Source: Desulfurococcales archaeon ex4484_217_1
GTDB lineage: Archaea > Thermoproteota > Thermoprotei_A > EX4484-217-1
Direction: 5' to 3'
NCBI GenBank assembly: GCA_002254745.1
Contig: NJED01000010.1
Coordinates: 1 to 12,096, forward strand
Length of the DNA: 12,096 nt
Below are positions 1 to 6,756 of this stretch, in pieces (positions within the stretch are counted from its first letter, which is position 1; each line of letters begins with the position of its first letter). The position numbers and the translations under genes were made by a program. The notes under the pieces were generated by a model. The model made no database searches and was not told where the DNA came from. It was given only the letters and a program-made list of their open reading frames with translations.

Positions 1-335
1 AGTGCCTCAACTATATCTTTTAGCTTAATATTTTTATCGAAAAATAAACCTATCTTCTTAGTGTTGCTCGTTCTTATGAGCTTAACCTTATCAAATAACA
101 CTCTGCCAAGTAGCATATCGCTAGGCTTATGCGGTATTAAAATATAATCTTTAAATTTTCTCTTAGCAATATCGTAGAATACATCAAAGTTCTCTATAAT
201 GCGTCGAACCTCAGAAATATCCTTTGTCTTATTCGGAAATTTTTCTTCAAGTATGCTAAGAAGTTTCAGAGCATCCGCTAAATGAAGTTCGACGTATTTA
301 TAATTTCCCAGCAGAACCTTCAAATCCAACTTCAT
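1..335 (-). CDS. Unrecognised protein, N-terminal part (runs off left edge)
   Basis: An open minus-strand frame begins with ATG at 335-333 and stays open for 111 codons to the window edge, so only the N-terminal part is present. It starts MKLDLKVLLGNYKYVELH and is rich in Lys, Leu, Ile and Asp. There is no signal peptide, membrane segment or Cys motif, and the appearance is of an alpha/beta soluble protein. It is divergent from pcn with 90 bp between the two start codons, so the two share one intergenic promoter region. I do not recognise the family. Codon use matches the neighbours. The long uninterrupted frame and the divergent layout support a real gene; the function is unknown. Confidence 0.7.
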   Translation of the reverse strand, partial: MKLDLKVLLGNYKYVELHLADALKLLSILEEKFPNKTKDISEVRRIIENFDVFYDIAKRKFKDYILIPHKPSDMLLGRVLFDKVKLIRTSNTKKIGLFFDKNIKLKDIVEA

Positions 336-360
336 GTAGACACCAACGCTAGCTGTTACA

Positions 361-374
361 ATAATTTTTAAGAC
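361..374 (+). promoter_or_regulatory. Candidate TATA-box promoter of pcn
   Basis: The stretch ATAATTTTTAAGAC resembles an archaeal TATA element. A start of transcription about 25 bases on, near 393-398, would leave a short leader before the ATG at 426 and would put the in-frame ATG at 405 very close to the RNA 5' end. This is judged from base composition and spacing only. Confidence 0.4.
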
Positions 375-415
375 TAGAATAACATTTTAAGGTTTAGTCT
401 ATATATGATTTATAT

Positions 416-420
416 GGTGA
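416..420 (+). promoter_or_regulatory. Shine-Dalgarno GGTGA that fixes the pcn start at 426
   Basis: GGTGA lies five bases before ATG 426 and matches the anti-SD at the end of archaeal 16S rRNA. The in-frame ATGs at 405 and 414 have no comparable site; 405 has only a weak AAGG about 12 bases upstream. The GGTGA motif recurs before other genes in this window, for example DUF72 and mrp, which supports choosing 426. Confidence 0.6.
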
Positions 421-425
421 CTATT

Positions 426-1187
426 ATGGACTTTAGAGCAGTCTACCCCTCGGCATCTAAGTTTAAATATATTGCTCAAACTTTAGCAAAAATAGCTAGC
501 GAAATACCCTTTACAGCAAATGAAAATGGACTCACAGTTAAAGTTCTCAGTCCAGATAAAACCACGATGATAATACTTACTTTACCTTCATTAGCATTTG
601 AAGAATATGAATGCTCTAAAGAAGTAACATTCATTGTTAGTGCCGATGAATTTAATAGAACTGTAAAAAGAGGATCAAGAAATGATATGTTAGAGTTAAC
701 TCTTGAGAGAGAATATAGGAGGTTAAAGGTGACATTTATAGATAGGAAACTAGGCTATAAAAGAACGTTCTATGTGCCTTTAAGAGAAGGTGTTGTTGAA
801 AAACTACCTGAGCCTAAGATAGAGTTACCTGTAAGCGTTAGAATGGTAAGTGATGACTTTAAAAACATAGTAAAGGATGCGAAAATAGTCGGCGATGAGA
901 TAGAATTCGTTGCAACACAAGATAAAATAGAAGTTCGGACAATAACTCCTCAGAAAGAGTATTACAACATATTACTCCCCGATAGACCCCTCATATCAAT
1001 GGTCGTTAATGAAGCAGAAGTTAGATCAACATACGGTATAGACCTATTAGAAGTTGCGCTTAAAGCTACATCAGCCTCTGAAACAGTAACCTTAGAATTT
1101 GGATCATCAATGCCTATGAAAATAGTCTTCGATGTACCAGGAGGAGGAACGTTAACGTACTGGGTTGCTCCAAGAGCTAAGGCCTAA
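426..1187 (+). CDS. pcn: DNA polymerase sliding clamp (PCNA)
   Basis: This is the ring-shaped processivity clamp that encircles DNA and tethers polymerase B, FEN1, ligase and other PIP-box proteins in replication and repair. From ATG 426 it has 253 residues, the normal PCNA length of about 245-260. It begins MDFRAVYPSASKFKYIAQTL and shows the two-fold repeated clamp domain. An interdomain connector lies around residues 125-135 (KLPEPKIELP), and the C-terminal strand MKIVFDVPGG..TLTYWVAPR is typical of archaeal PCNA. The longer frame from ATG 405 would add seven residues that the family does not need. Many Thermoproteota carry two or three PCNA paralogues forming a heterotrimer; one copy is visible here, so its subunit class cannot be set. 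It converges on the cysteine-rich gene with 7 bp between the stops. Confidence 0.95.
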   Translation: MDFRAVYPSASKFKYIAQTLAKIASEIPFTANENGLTVKVLSPDKTTMIILTLPSLAFEEYECSKEVTFIVSADEFNRTVKRGSRNDMLELTLEREYRRLKVTFIDRKLGYKRTFYVPLREGVVEKLPEPKIELPVSVRMVSDDFKNIVKDAKIVGDEIEFVATQDKIEVRTITPQKEYYNILLPDRPLISMVVNEAEVRSTYGIDLLEVALKATSASETVTLEFGSSMPMKIVFDVPGGGTLTYWVAPRAKA

Positions 1188-1194
1188 GATTGGA

Positions 1195-1446
1195 TTATCC
1201 TAACTTGCCTAGTAATTCTTCCAATACTTTTTGTATCTTCTCCTCAGCAGCTTCCCTCTCTCTCCGCTCCTTTTCCTCTTTAGTTACTGGCTTTACCGCA
1301 GAATACCATGCTGGTTTCGTACAGTGATTTCTTTCAGCACAAAACAGGCAACAGTAAGCACATACAGATATTTTAGGGTGTAGAAAACATTTATCTACTG
1401 GATAATATTTACCACATATCCCGCATCTCTGCCAGTAAAACGTCAT
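1195..1446 (-). CDS. Small cysteine-rich, probably zinc-binding protein
   Basis: This 83-residue protein has two parts. Residues 8-42 hold eight cysteines and two histidines (C8-x2-C11, C20, H23, C29-x2-C32, C33, C36, H41, C42), enough for two metal sites. Residues 53-83 are a highly charged Lys/Glu helix (KEEKERREREAAEEKIQKV) likely to form a coiled coil or a binding tail. A strong SD (GGGGGT, six bases before the ATG) overlaps the end of the geranylgeranyl reductase gene upstream, so it is probably the last gene of that operon. Its stop lies 7 bp from the pcn stop on the opposite strand. I do not recognise a named family. A zinc-finger protein acting with nucleic acid or another protein is a reasonable guess, not more. 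Confidence 0.75.
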   Translation of the reverse strand: MTFYWQRCGICGKYYPVDKCFLHPKISVCAYCCLFCAERNHCTKPAWYSAVKPVTKEEKERREREAAEEKIQKVLEELLGKLG

Positions 1447-1457
1447 TGATGAACCCC

Positions 1458-2819
1458 CTATGTTATACTTAGTTTGCTTTCAAATCCCCTATAAAGTTTT
1501 AGTAATTTGCTTTCCCATTTGGGTAGACCTTCTGGACTATTTGGGTAGGCCATGTAGTGTTGCTTAGCTTTCTTCATGTAGTCTGCAAGAATACGAAGCT
1601 TAAATAATAAACTTGTTCTCCTAATAAACTTAATTGCTTTAAGCATTTTCTCTACAAGGCTTAGCCTTAAATCTCCTGTCGTACTTATCTCTAAAAATTC
1701 ATCGTCCGAAATAACCTTTTTCTCTATAAGGTAATTTAAGTCGTTATCGCTTAGATGCTGTAAGAATATCCTTAAAAAGTCTAATGACCCTTGTTTTGCT
1801 CCATAAGCTTCAATATATAATTTATTGACAATCCATAGAGTTTCTGTAGAGACCATGCCTAGCTCAAGTGCGTTTACTATGGCCTTGAATGCCGCCCAAG
1901 CAGAAGTCAAAGAGGGCCCTATACCTCCTCCATGAATAGGGTTGGCTGTAAATGCAGCATCGCCTATGACTAATACATTAGAAAAAGCAAGGGTTTTCAA
2001 AGGCTTCCTTGTTGGAACTACGCCGCTACCATAACTAACTATTTTCGACTCTTTTAAAACTTTTCTAGGAACAATATACTCATAAAATATCCTTATAGGA
2101 TTTAGTCCTCTGCCTCCTTGAACACCTAAGCCAATATTTACCTTTCTAGGACCCTTAGGGAAAAACCACCAATACCCTCCAGGAGTTATTTTTTGAGATA
2201 AGTATATTCGCAGGGCATCATAGTCTTCTATGTCCTTGCTCAAAACCCTTATTTCTCTATAAGCAACAGCAGTCTCTGATGCATTTATTTTCTCAGAAAT
2301 CCACCAATGGTTTGGAAGTTTTGTTCTGAGAGCACCAGATACTCCACTAGCATCAACAAATACTCTACCTTCAAGAACAACATCTTTTCCTCTATTTCCA
2401 TCGTGGATAGTAACTTCGGTAACTACATCGTTTCTAATAATAGCTTTTTTCAAATAGCTATTATCCAGAACTATAGCACCCGATTCTAAAGCCTCCTTCA
2501 GCAATCTCTGACCAAAGGTTTTCCTATTTAGCTCAAATCCTTCACCTTTAACTGTTAAGACAGCTTTTTCACTGGGAGAGTAAATTCTTACTTTCTTCAC
2601 TACATTTTCTACTTCATTACCCATAGGCTCTTTTAACCCTAGCTTGGCAAAGTATTTTCTACTTACAGCATCACCGCAAATTTTCTCCCCTATCTTGTTC
2701 ATGGGTTTCATTTCGACAACGGCTACACTATATCCTTTTTCAGCAATTAATCTTGAAAGGAAAAGTCCTGAAACGCCACCACCAATTATGACTACGTCAT
2801 ACCTCTCTCTCGCAACCAT
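1458..2819 (-). CDS. Geranylgeranyl reductase (archaeal lipid saturation)
   Basis: This FAD enzyme reduces the double bonds of the geranylgeranyl chains of archaeal membrane lipids, and possibly of dolichol-type carriers, at the membrane face. The 453 residues match the length I recall for crenarchaeal GGR. The FAD fold is clear: DVVIIGGGVSG at 8-18 with Glu36 at the end of the second strand, the KICGDAVS segment at 46-53, the family YxWxFP motif as YWWFFP at 216-221, and the second flavin motif GDAAF..NPIHGGGIG at 286-301. It follows the glycosyltransferase gene by 60 bp with a GGTG site seven bases before the ATG, and precedes the cysteine-rich gene closely. It has only one cysteine (Cys48); see findings. 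The family assignment is firm; which lipid is the main substrate is inference. Confidence 0.92.
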   Translation of the reverse strand: MVARERYDVVIIGGGVSGLFLSRLIAEKGYSVAVVEMKPMNKIGEKICGDAVSRKYFAKLGLKEPMGNEVENVVKKVRIYSPSEKAVLTVKGEGFELNRKTFGQRLLKEALESGAIVLDNSYLKKAIIRNDVVTEVTIHDGNRGKDVVLEGRVFVDASGVSGALRTKLPNHWWISEKINASETAVAYREIRVLSKDIEDYDALRIYLSQKITPGGYWWFFPKGPRKVNIGLGVQGGRGLNPIRIFYEYIVPRKVLKESKIVSYGSGVVPTRKPLKTLAFSNVLVIGDAAFTANPIHGGGIGPSLTSAWAAFKAIVNALELGMVSTETLWIVNKLYIEAYGAKQGSLDFLRIFLQHLSDNDLNYLIEKKVISDDEFLEISTTGDLRLSLVEKMLKAIKFIRRTSLLFKLRILADYMKKAKQHYMAYPNSPEGLPKWESKLLKLYRGFESKLSIT

Positions 2820-2879
2820 GCATATGCACCATATATTATTTCATAACCTCTACTATCATGGTAAACACCACATTCTTAA

Positions 2880-4295
2880 TTATACTTTTCCTCTTAAGAA
2901 CATGTAATAAAAGTACGGTGCAGAGCTTAACTGTAGAAGTAACCACAGAGAAGCTATTATATAGCCCTCAATGATAACATAAAGTGTTAACATTGCTAAT
3001 GCAAGGTAAAATAGGGTTTCATAAAATAGGGATATCTTTCTTCTCATGTTCTGCTTTTTCTGTCCTTTAGGCGTAACAAACCAGAAAAATCTTTTACCTA
3101 ATGCAGCTTTGAGCATTGCTGATATTAAGTGGGGTATCATGGGATAAGTAATTCCTGAAATTCTACCTAATATCCTTAACGCTCTAAAGGCTGATAATCC
3201 CTTGCTCGCCCCGAAGGACATGAAGAACATAGAGTACACTACAGAGACAGTGAGCCAAGCAGCAAATAAATATAGTACTACGAGCACCATATCTGCATAG
3301 CGAAGATAAAGCACAAGCATAAGAGAGAAAAACATTAGGAAGAACGAGGAAAGGTATTGAGCTAAATATGTAATGTATTCTATTTTCTCAATAAGAGCTC
3401 TCCGACATTTCAATATGGCTCCAAAGTATTTTCTAAGTATTTGTAGAGCACCATAAGCCCAACGTTTCTGTTGCTCCTTATACGACACGTAATTGGAAGG
3501 AACTTCTAGACGAACATAGGTGTCTTCAGTATAGCATATTCTGTATCCTTTAAGGAATAGTCTAAGTCCTAAATCTACATCTTCTAGAATAGTTTCTTCG
3601 CAGAAACCGCCTACATCATCTAAAACTTTCCTGTTAATGAAGAAACCTGATCCTGCTAGACTAGTGTATCCTAGAGCCTTAAACCTGCCTGCAAAAAGTG
3701 TTTTAAAAGCGAATTCCTGATATAGGCCAACAGCTTCACTTAGCAAGCTTTCATGAGCATTTGAAGGAACCCACTTGATCATAACCGCATCATATCCGTC
3801 TCTCATGTAATTCAAGACAACGGTTAGTATGTTAGGTTCAGGTTCACTATCAGCATCAAATACCGCAATGATATCCCCTTTCGCGTATTTGAGCCCGTAA
3901 TTTAATGCTCCAGCTTTATACCCTATAGGTTTAGATCTCCACAGGAGCTTAACTTCATAGTTTAAACGTTCAAGCTTTTGCTGTACGGCACTATTGAGTT
4001 TTAAGAAATCTTCTCTTCTATCATCGCTTATTATGATAACTTCTAATTTACTTTTGTCGTAGTGTAATCTGCTTATAGATCTAAGTAGTTTAACTATTAG
4101 TTGTGGGTCTTCATTCCTTACTGGTACTAATATGGATACTTGAGGAAATGTTGCATGTATAAACTTACCACCATGTGGTTTAGAATTTTTCTTGATAGAA
4201 GTAACAAAATAAATCAATTGTAATATAAAGGGTATTATGAAGATAATATAGGAAAGCAACATTAAGAGTAACAGCATGTTACTCATCGGATTCAC
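2880..4295 (-). CDS. Membrane GT2 glycosyltransferase (cellulose/hyaluronan synthase type)
   Basis: This enzyme moves a sugar from a nucleotide-activated donor to a lipid or growing polysaccharide at the cytoplasmic membrane. At 471 residues it has an N-terminal membrane helix (about 8-33), then a GT-A domain. Visible motifs are VSILVPVRNE (53-62), the DxD-type metal and donor motif DAD (147-149), the catalytic-base ED (238-239) in TILEDVD, and Q(Q)xRW as QQKRW (275-279). These are the motifs of processive family 2 enzymes. At least four further helices follow (about 308-332, 334-358, 425-445, 446-466). The GTG start overlaps the stop of the small membrane gene by four bases. An ATG three codons in (4286) has GTGA five bases upstream and may be the true start. 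Donor and acceptor cannot be read from sequence. Confidence 0.9.
   Translation of the reverse strand: MNPMSNMLLLLMLLSYIIFIIPFILQLIYFVTSIKKNSKPHGGKFIHATFPQVSILVPVRNEDPQLIVKLLRSISRLHYDKSKLEVIIISDDRREDFLKLNSAVQQKLERLNYEVKLLWRSKPIGYKAGALNYGLKYAKGDIIAVFDADSEPEPNILTVVLNYMRDGYDAVMIKWVPSNAHESLLSEAVGLYQEFAFKTLFAGRFKALGYTSLAGSGFFINRKVLDDVGGFCEETILEDVDLGLRLFLKGYRICYTEDTYVRLEVPSNYVSYKEQQKRWAYGALQILRKYFGAILKCRRALIEKIEYITYLAQYLSSFFLMFFSLMLVLYLRYADMVLVVLYLFAAWLTVSVVYSMFFMSFGASKGLSAFRALRILGRISGITYPMIPHLISAMLKAALGKRFFWFVTPKGQKKQNMRRKISLFYETLFYLALAMLTLYVIIEGYIIASLWLLLQLSSAPYFYYMFLRGKV
4266..4284 (-). repeat. Perfect 8-bp inverted repeat at the glycosyltransferase start
   Basis: The arms GAGTAACA and TGTTACTC are separated by only three bases. 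They lie in codons 1-7 counted from ATG 4286, so the RNA could fold into a tight hairpin at the initiation site. It may simply be a product of the coding sequence (MSNMLLL). Confidence 0.5.
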
Positions 4296-4531
4296 TTCCT
4301 TAAATACATATTCCTATATTTTAATGTCATTAGAAACCATAAGCTCAACCATACAAAGGCAACGAACGCCGATAACCCTATTTTAACTATAGAATACAAG
4401 AGCTTCTCCGTACTACTTGCTCCTTGAGGAATTATTGAAACAATTAAGTTAATTACGTATAGAGTAATCAGCAATCCTGTCCATGCAACGAACATTATTA
4501 CGAGGACGGGAACTACATTATCTACTTTCAT
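4292..4531 (-). CDS. Small two-helix membrane protein coupled to the glycosyltransferase
   Basis: This 79-residue protein is almost entirely membrane: helix one at about residues 5-33 (VVPVLVIMFVAWTGLLITLYV...), a short loop, helix two at about 46-70, and a basic tail (KYRNMYLRK) that should face the cytoplasm. No catalytic residues are seen and I do not recognise the family. It starts 3 bp after the DUF72 stop, with GAGG inside the end of DUF72 as its SD, and its TGA stop overlaps the glycosyltransferase GTG start (GTGA). Such tight coupling usually reflects equal production of interacting proteins, so it is a candidate accessory subunit of the glycosyltransferase. That role is inference from position. 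Confidence 0.8.
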   Translation of the reverse strand: MKVDNVVPVLVIMFVAWTGLLITLYVINLIVSIIPQGASSTEKLLYSIVKIGLSAFVAFVWLSLWFLMTLKYRNMYLRK

Positions 4532-4534
4532 ACG

Positions 4535-5296
4535 TTAATCCTCAACACTAAGGAGCTTCTTAAACTTAAGTGAGTCATTGTACATGTATACGTTGTTAAA
4601 TAGAATATAGACCTCCTTAGCACCCATAGATTTATATCTAAGTGTTTTCTTTTTTAACTTTACTAGATCCTCATCCGTATACTTATATTTGTAATTGGGC
4701 CATTTCTTACCTCTTCCGTGAAGTCGTAGGTAAACTGTGTGCCCTATTATAGCCGGGTCTTTAATGAATGGATCAACGCAATGAATTATACCTGTTTTTT
4801 CAATAATCTCTCTAATCTTTTCTAGGTTGTTAAGCCATGTGCCTCGCGGCTCCCATGCAATGATGAATTTCGTTTTCTTAGCTACTCTACTGAAGAACTC
4901 TATGGCATTATTAAAATTCTCATCAGTGTAACTAAACGATGGAGGAGTTTGCAAAACAATTATTTTCGCGCCTAATATTTCAGCAGCTTCTTCTACCATG
5001 TTCCATGCTCCAAAATTTTCCTTTGTCGGTCTTAAATATCCATATTTATCTTTTAATTCGTCAGGAACCTTAATGCTGCTTTTCTTCCATGTAGGGCTAC
5101 TTGGAGGATGCGTTATAACTTGCCAAGCCTTAATAGTAAATTCAAAGTTTTCGGGTGCTTCGTTTCTCCAACGTGCTAGAGTTTCCTTGGAAGGTAACTT
5201 GTAAAACGTTTGCTGAATTTCAACAAGACCATGTGTTTTAAAATATCTTGATCTCGAAACAGGGAACCCGCAACATCCTACTTTAAAAACCGCCAT
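4535..5296 (-). CDS. DUF72 family protein (YecE-like TIM barrel)
   Basis: This is a 253-residue soluble protein of the DUF72/YecE family (COG1801), which has a TIM-barrel fold and no settled biochemical role. Recognisable family segments are the opening VGCCGFPVSRSRYF, the EIQQTFYKLPS strand, W..EAPENFEFTIKAWQVITH, IIVLQTPPSF, IAWEPRGTW, VYLRLHGRG and VYILFNN near the C-terminus. The length is normal for the family. A GGTGA site lies seven bases before the ATG. It is the first gene of the minus-strand operon and starts 3 bp upstream of the small membrane protein, so it is co-transcribed with a glycosyltransferase and a lipid reductase. Its link to their work is unknown. Confidence 0.88.
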   Translation of the reverse strand: MAVFKVGCCGFPVSRSRYFKTHGLVEIQQTFYKLPSKETLARWRNEAPENFEFTIKAWQVITHPPSSPTWKKSSIKVPDELKDKYGYLRPTKENFGAWNMVEEAAEILGAKIIVLQTPPSFSYTDENFNNAIEFFSRVAKKTKFIIAWEPRGTWLNNLEKIREIIEKTGIIHCVDPFIKDPAIIGHTVYLRLHGRGKKWPNYKYKYTDEDLVKLKKKTLRYKSMGAKEVYILFNNVYMYNDSLKFKKLLSVED

Positions 5297-5443
5297 TAAG
5301 GAATCACCTGTCTTAGCCTATTACTGTCTAGGGTAAGGTGATTATTTTAAGGTTAAGGTAAAATATTTAAAAATACGCTGGGTTTATAAGCTATTGTAAA
5401 AGTAAATTAGCAATGATTAGGAAATTGTAGGGGACAAGGTAGG
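5297..5443. promoter_or_regulatory. Divergent promoter region between DUF72 and the YkgJ-type gene
   Basis: These 147 bp separate two divergent starts. On the plus strand TTTATAAG (5383-5390) sits about 54-61 bases before the GTG at 5444 and fits a TATA box. On the minus strand the AT-rich AATATTTAAAAAT (5362-5374) would place transcription near 5340, some 40 bases before the DUF72 ATG. The DUF72 leader holds three copies of TAAGGT as read on the plus strand (5334-5339, 5348-5353, 5354-5359), two of them in direct tandem, a possible protein-binding site. No RNA gene was seen here. Confidence 0.5.
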
Positions 5444-6082
5444 GTGAGCGAGGACCATATAAAATTCTCCTGTCTTCGTTGCGGCATTTGCTGTATGGCA
5501 AGCCCTATTTCATTATTACCCCATGAAGTTCTCATCTTAAATGACCTAGCTAAACTCTATAATGTAGAGTTAAGATTTGTTGAAGGATATTCCATATATG
5601 ACCGCGTAAGCAGTGTGAATATAGTTTTAACGTACCATATGCGATTAGGTAAGAACGGTAAATGCCCGTTTCTGAGTAGGAAAAATCTCTGCTTAATTCA
5701 TGATAAATATAAACCTCTGATTTGTAGAAGCTTTCCTTACACGATTAAATCTATTAATTACTATTTTGACCCCCTATCTAAGATAGCTTTTCATAGAAGC
5801 AGCTACACAGTATCTCTTGCATGTGAATTTATTAAGAAACATAAAGAGATCTTAGAACCTTACTTTAAGGATGAAATTTTCATAAGGAAATTTTTTAATG
5901 ACGAAGTTCAATATGCAAATCTTATGGAAAAATACCGTAGCATGTACCTCTTAGCTCTATCTTACCTTTGGAGACTAGGATATGTTGATTTATCATCTGA
6001 TGCTAGGAAAGACCGCCCCTATGTAAACGCTTACATCTTCATAAGAAGGTACATACCCTACTTTGCCATTAAACCATACTAG
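5444..6082 (+). CDS. YkgJ-type CxxCxxCC metal-binding protein
   Basis: This 212-residue protein belongs to the YkgJ family of putative zinc- or iron-binding proteins (UPF0153), often labelled Fe-S oxidoreductase without proof. The signature is plain: C10-x2-C13-x2-C16-C17 near the N-terminus, then C74 (GKCPFL), C83 (NLCLIH) and C94 (PLICRSFPY), with a further C127. The first seven can form the known metal cluster. The C-terminal third is extended, aromatic and basic compared with the minimal domain. The start is GTG; GGGGA about nine bases upstream may serve as SD. It is a single plus-strand gene, divergent from DUF72, and its TAG stop overlaps the stop of the next gene on the other strand. 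Its substrate is unknown. Confidence 0.87.
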   Translation: MSEDHIKFSCLRCGICCMASPISLLPHEVLILNDLAKLYNVELRFVEGYSIYDRVSSVNIVLTYHMRLGKNGKCPFLSRKNLCLIHDKYKPLICRSFPYTIKSINYYFDPLSKIAFHRSSYTVSLACEFIKKHKEILEPYFKDEIFIRKFFNDEVQYANLMEKYRSMYLLALSYLWRLGYVDLSSDARKDRPYVNAYIFIRRYIPYFAIKPY

Positions 6083-6756
6083 TTCATCCATAAAGGACCT
6101 CGCCTTAAAGCATCATAAAATAAGTTCTTACTTCTACCTCTTCTATAAAAATGGCCTGCAAGAATAATGTCAAAATCCAATTCCAACACCTTATTTATGC
6201 TTTTCTTCCAGTCATTACTATTGGAAAGCCATTCTCTCCTTAAACCATCCAAAATATCTCCTATTATTATTACTTTTTTATCATAAACTTCTAAATAAAC
6301 TGATATAGACCCTGGAGTATGGCCAGGTGTATGGAGTATTGTAATGTCCTTCCCATTAACACTTATTTCAGTATCACTTCTTACACATATTGTTACAGGT
6401 GAGGGGTTGAATGTTAAATTTAGTATGTCAGAAGCCGTTCTCTTGGGATCCCCTGTTCTAACAGCTAAAGCATCTTTTTCATGCATAATAATAGGCAACC
6501 CTACTTTATAGAACAAATGTGTTCCCCCAGCATGATCTACATGGCAATGAGTTATAATAACGTAGCTGATATCCTTTATATCTACTTTGAGTTCCAAAAT
6601 ATTAGATAGAATATTTGGAAAACCTAACCCTGTACCTGTATCCACTACTAGGTACTTACGGTTTAATTTTATAATATATGAGAATGCGTCAAGAGGGAAG
6701 GATAATTCAGGACCACCGATAGCGTAAATTCCTCTTGAAATAGCATACACAGGCAT
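6079..6756 (-). CDS. Metallo-beta-lactamase-fold hydrolase
   Basis: This is a 225-residue two-metal hydrolase of the MBL fold (glyoxalase II-like group). All metal ligands are present: H70, H72, D74 and H75 in THCHVDHAGG, H146 in HTPGHTPGS, D167 in IIGDILDG and H202 in AGHF. It should hydrolyse a thioester, ester or phosphodiester in the cytoplasm; the substrate cannot be told. I choose ATG 6756, whose A is shared with the TAA of the DUF89 gene (TAATG), with GGGT seven bases upstream. A TTG two codons earlier (6762) would sit directly on that site. It is therefore translationally coupled to DUF89. Its stop overlaps that of the convergent YkgJ-type gene within CTAG. Confidence 0.9.
   Translation of the reverse strand: MPVYAISRGIYAIGGPELSFPLDAFSYIIKLNRKYLVVDTGTGLGFPNILSNILELKVDIKDISYVIITHCHVDHAGGTHLFYKVGLPIIMHEKDALAVRTGDPKRTASDILNLTFNPSPVTICVRSDTEISVNGKDITILHTPGHTPGSISVYLEVYDKKVIIIGDILDGLRREWLSNSNDWKKSINKVLELDFDIILAGHFYRRGRSKNLFYDALRRGPLWMN

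Noticed and set aside
405..425. Longer pcn start at ATG 405
   Set aside because: GGTGA sits five bases before ATG 426, and the PCNA fold starts there; the extra seven residues are not needed.
1444..1452. TTGATGA on the plus strand near the Cys-rich gene start as a C/D sRNA
   Set aside because: No CTGA or second box pair at suitable spacing and no closing stem.
2307..2489. Plus-strand open frame of 60 codons inside the geranylgeranyl reductase gene
   Set aside because: Antisense shadow of a well-conserved gene; low-complexity Asn/Ser/Ile-rich translation and no SD.
2644..2907. Plus-strand open frame of 87 codons over the reductase start
   Set aside because: Antisense to the FAD-binding region and the gap before it; no SD and no recognisable protein features.
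4998..5204. Plus-strand open frame of 68 codons inside DUF72
   Set aside because: Antisense to conserved DUF72 motifs; no sign of an independent gene.
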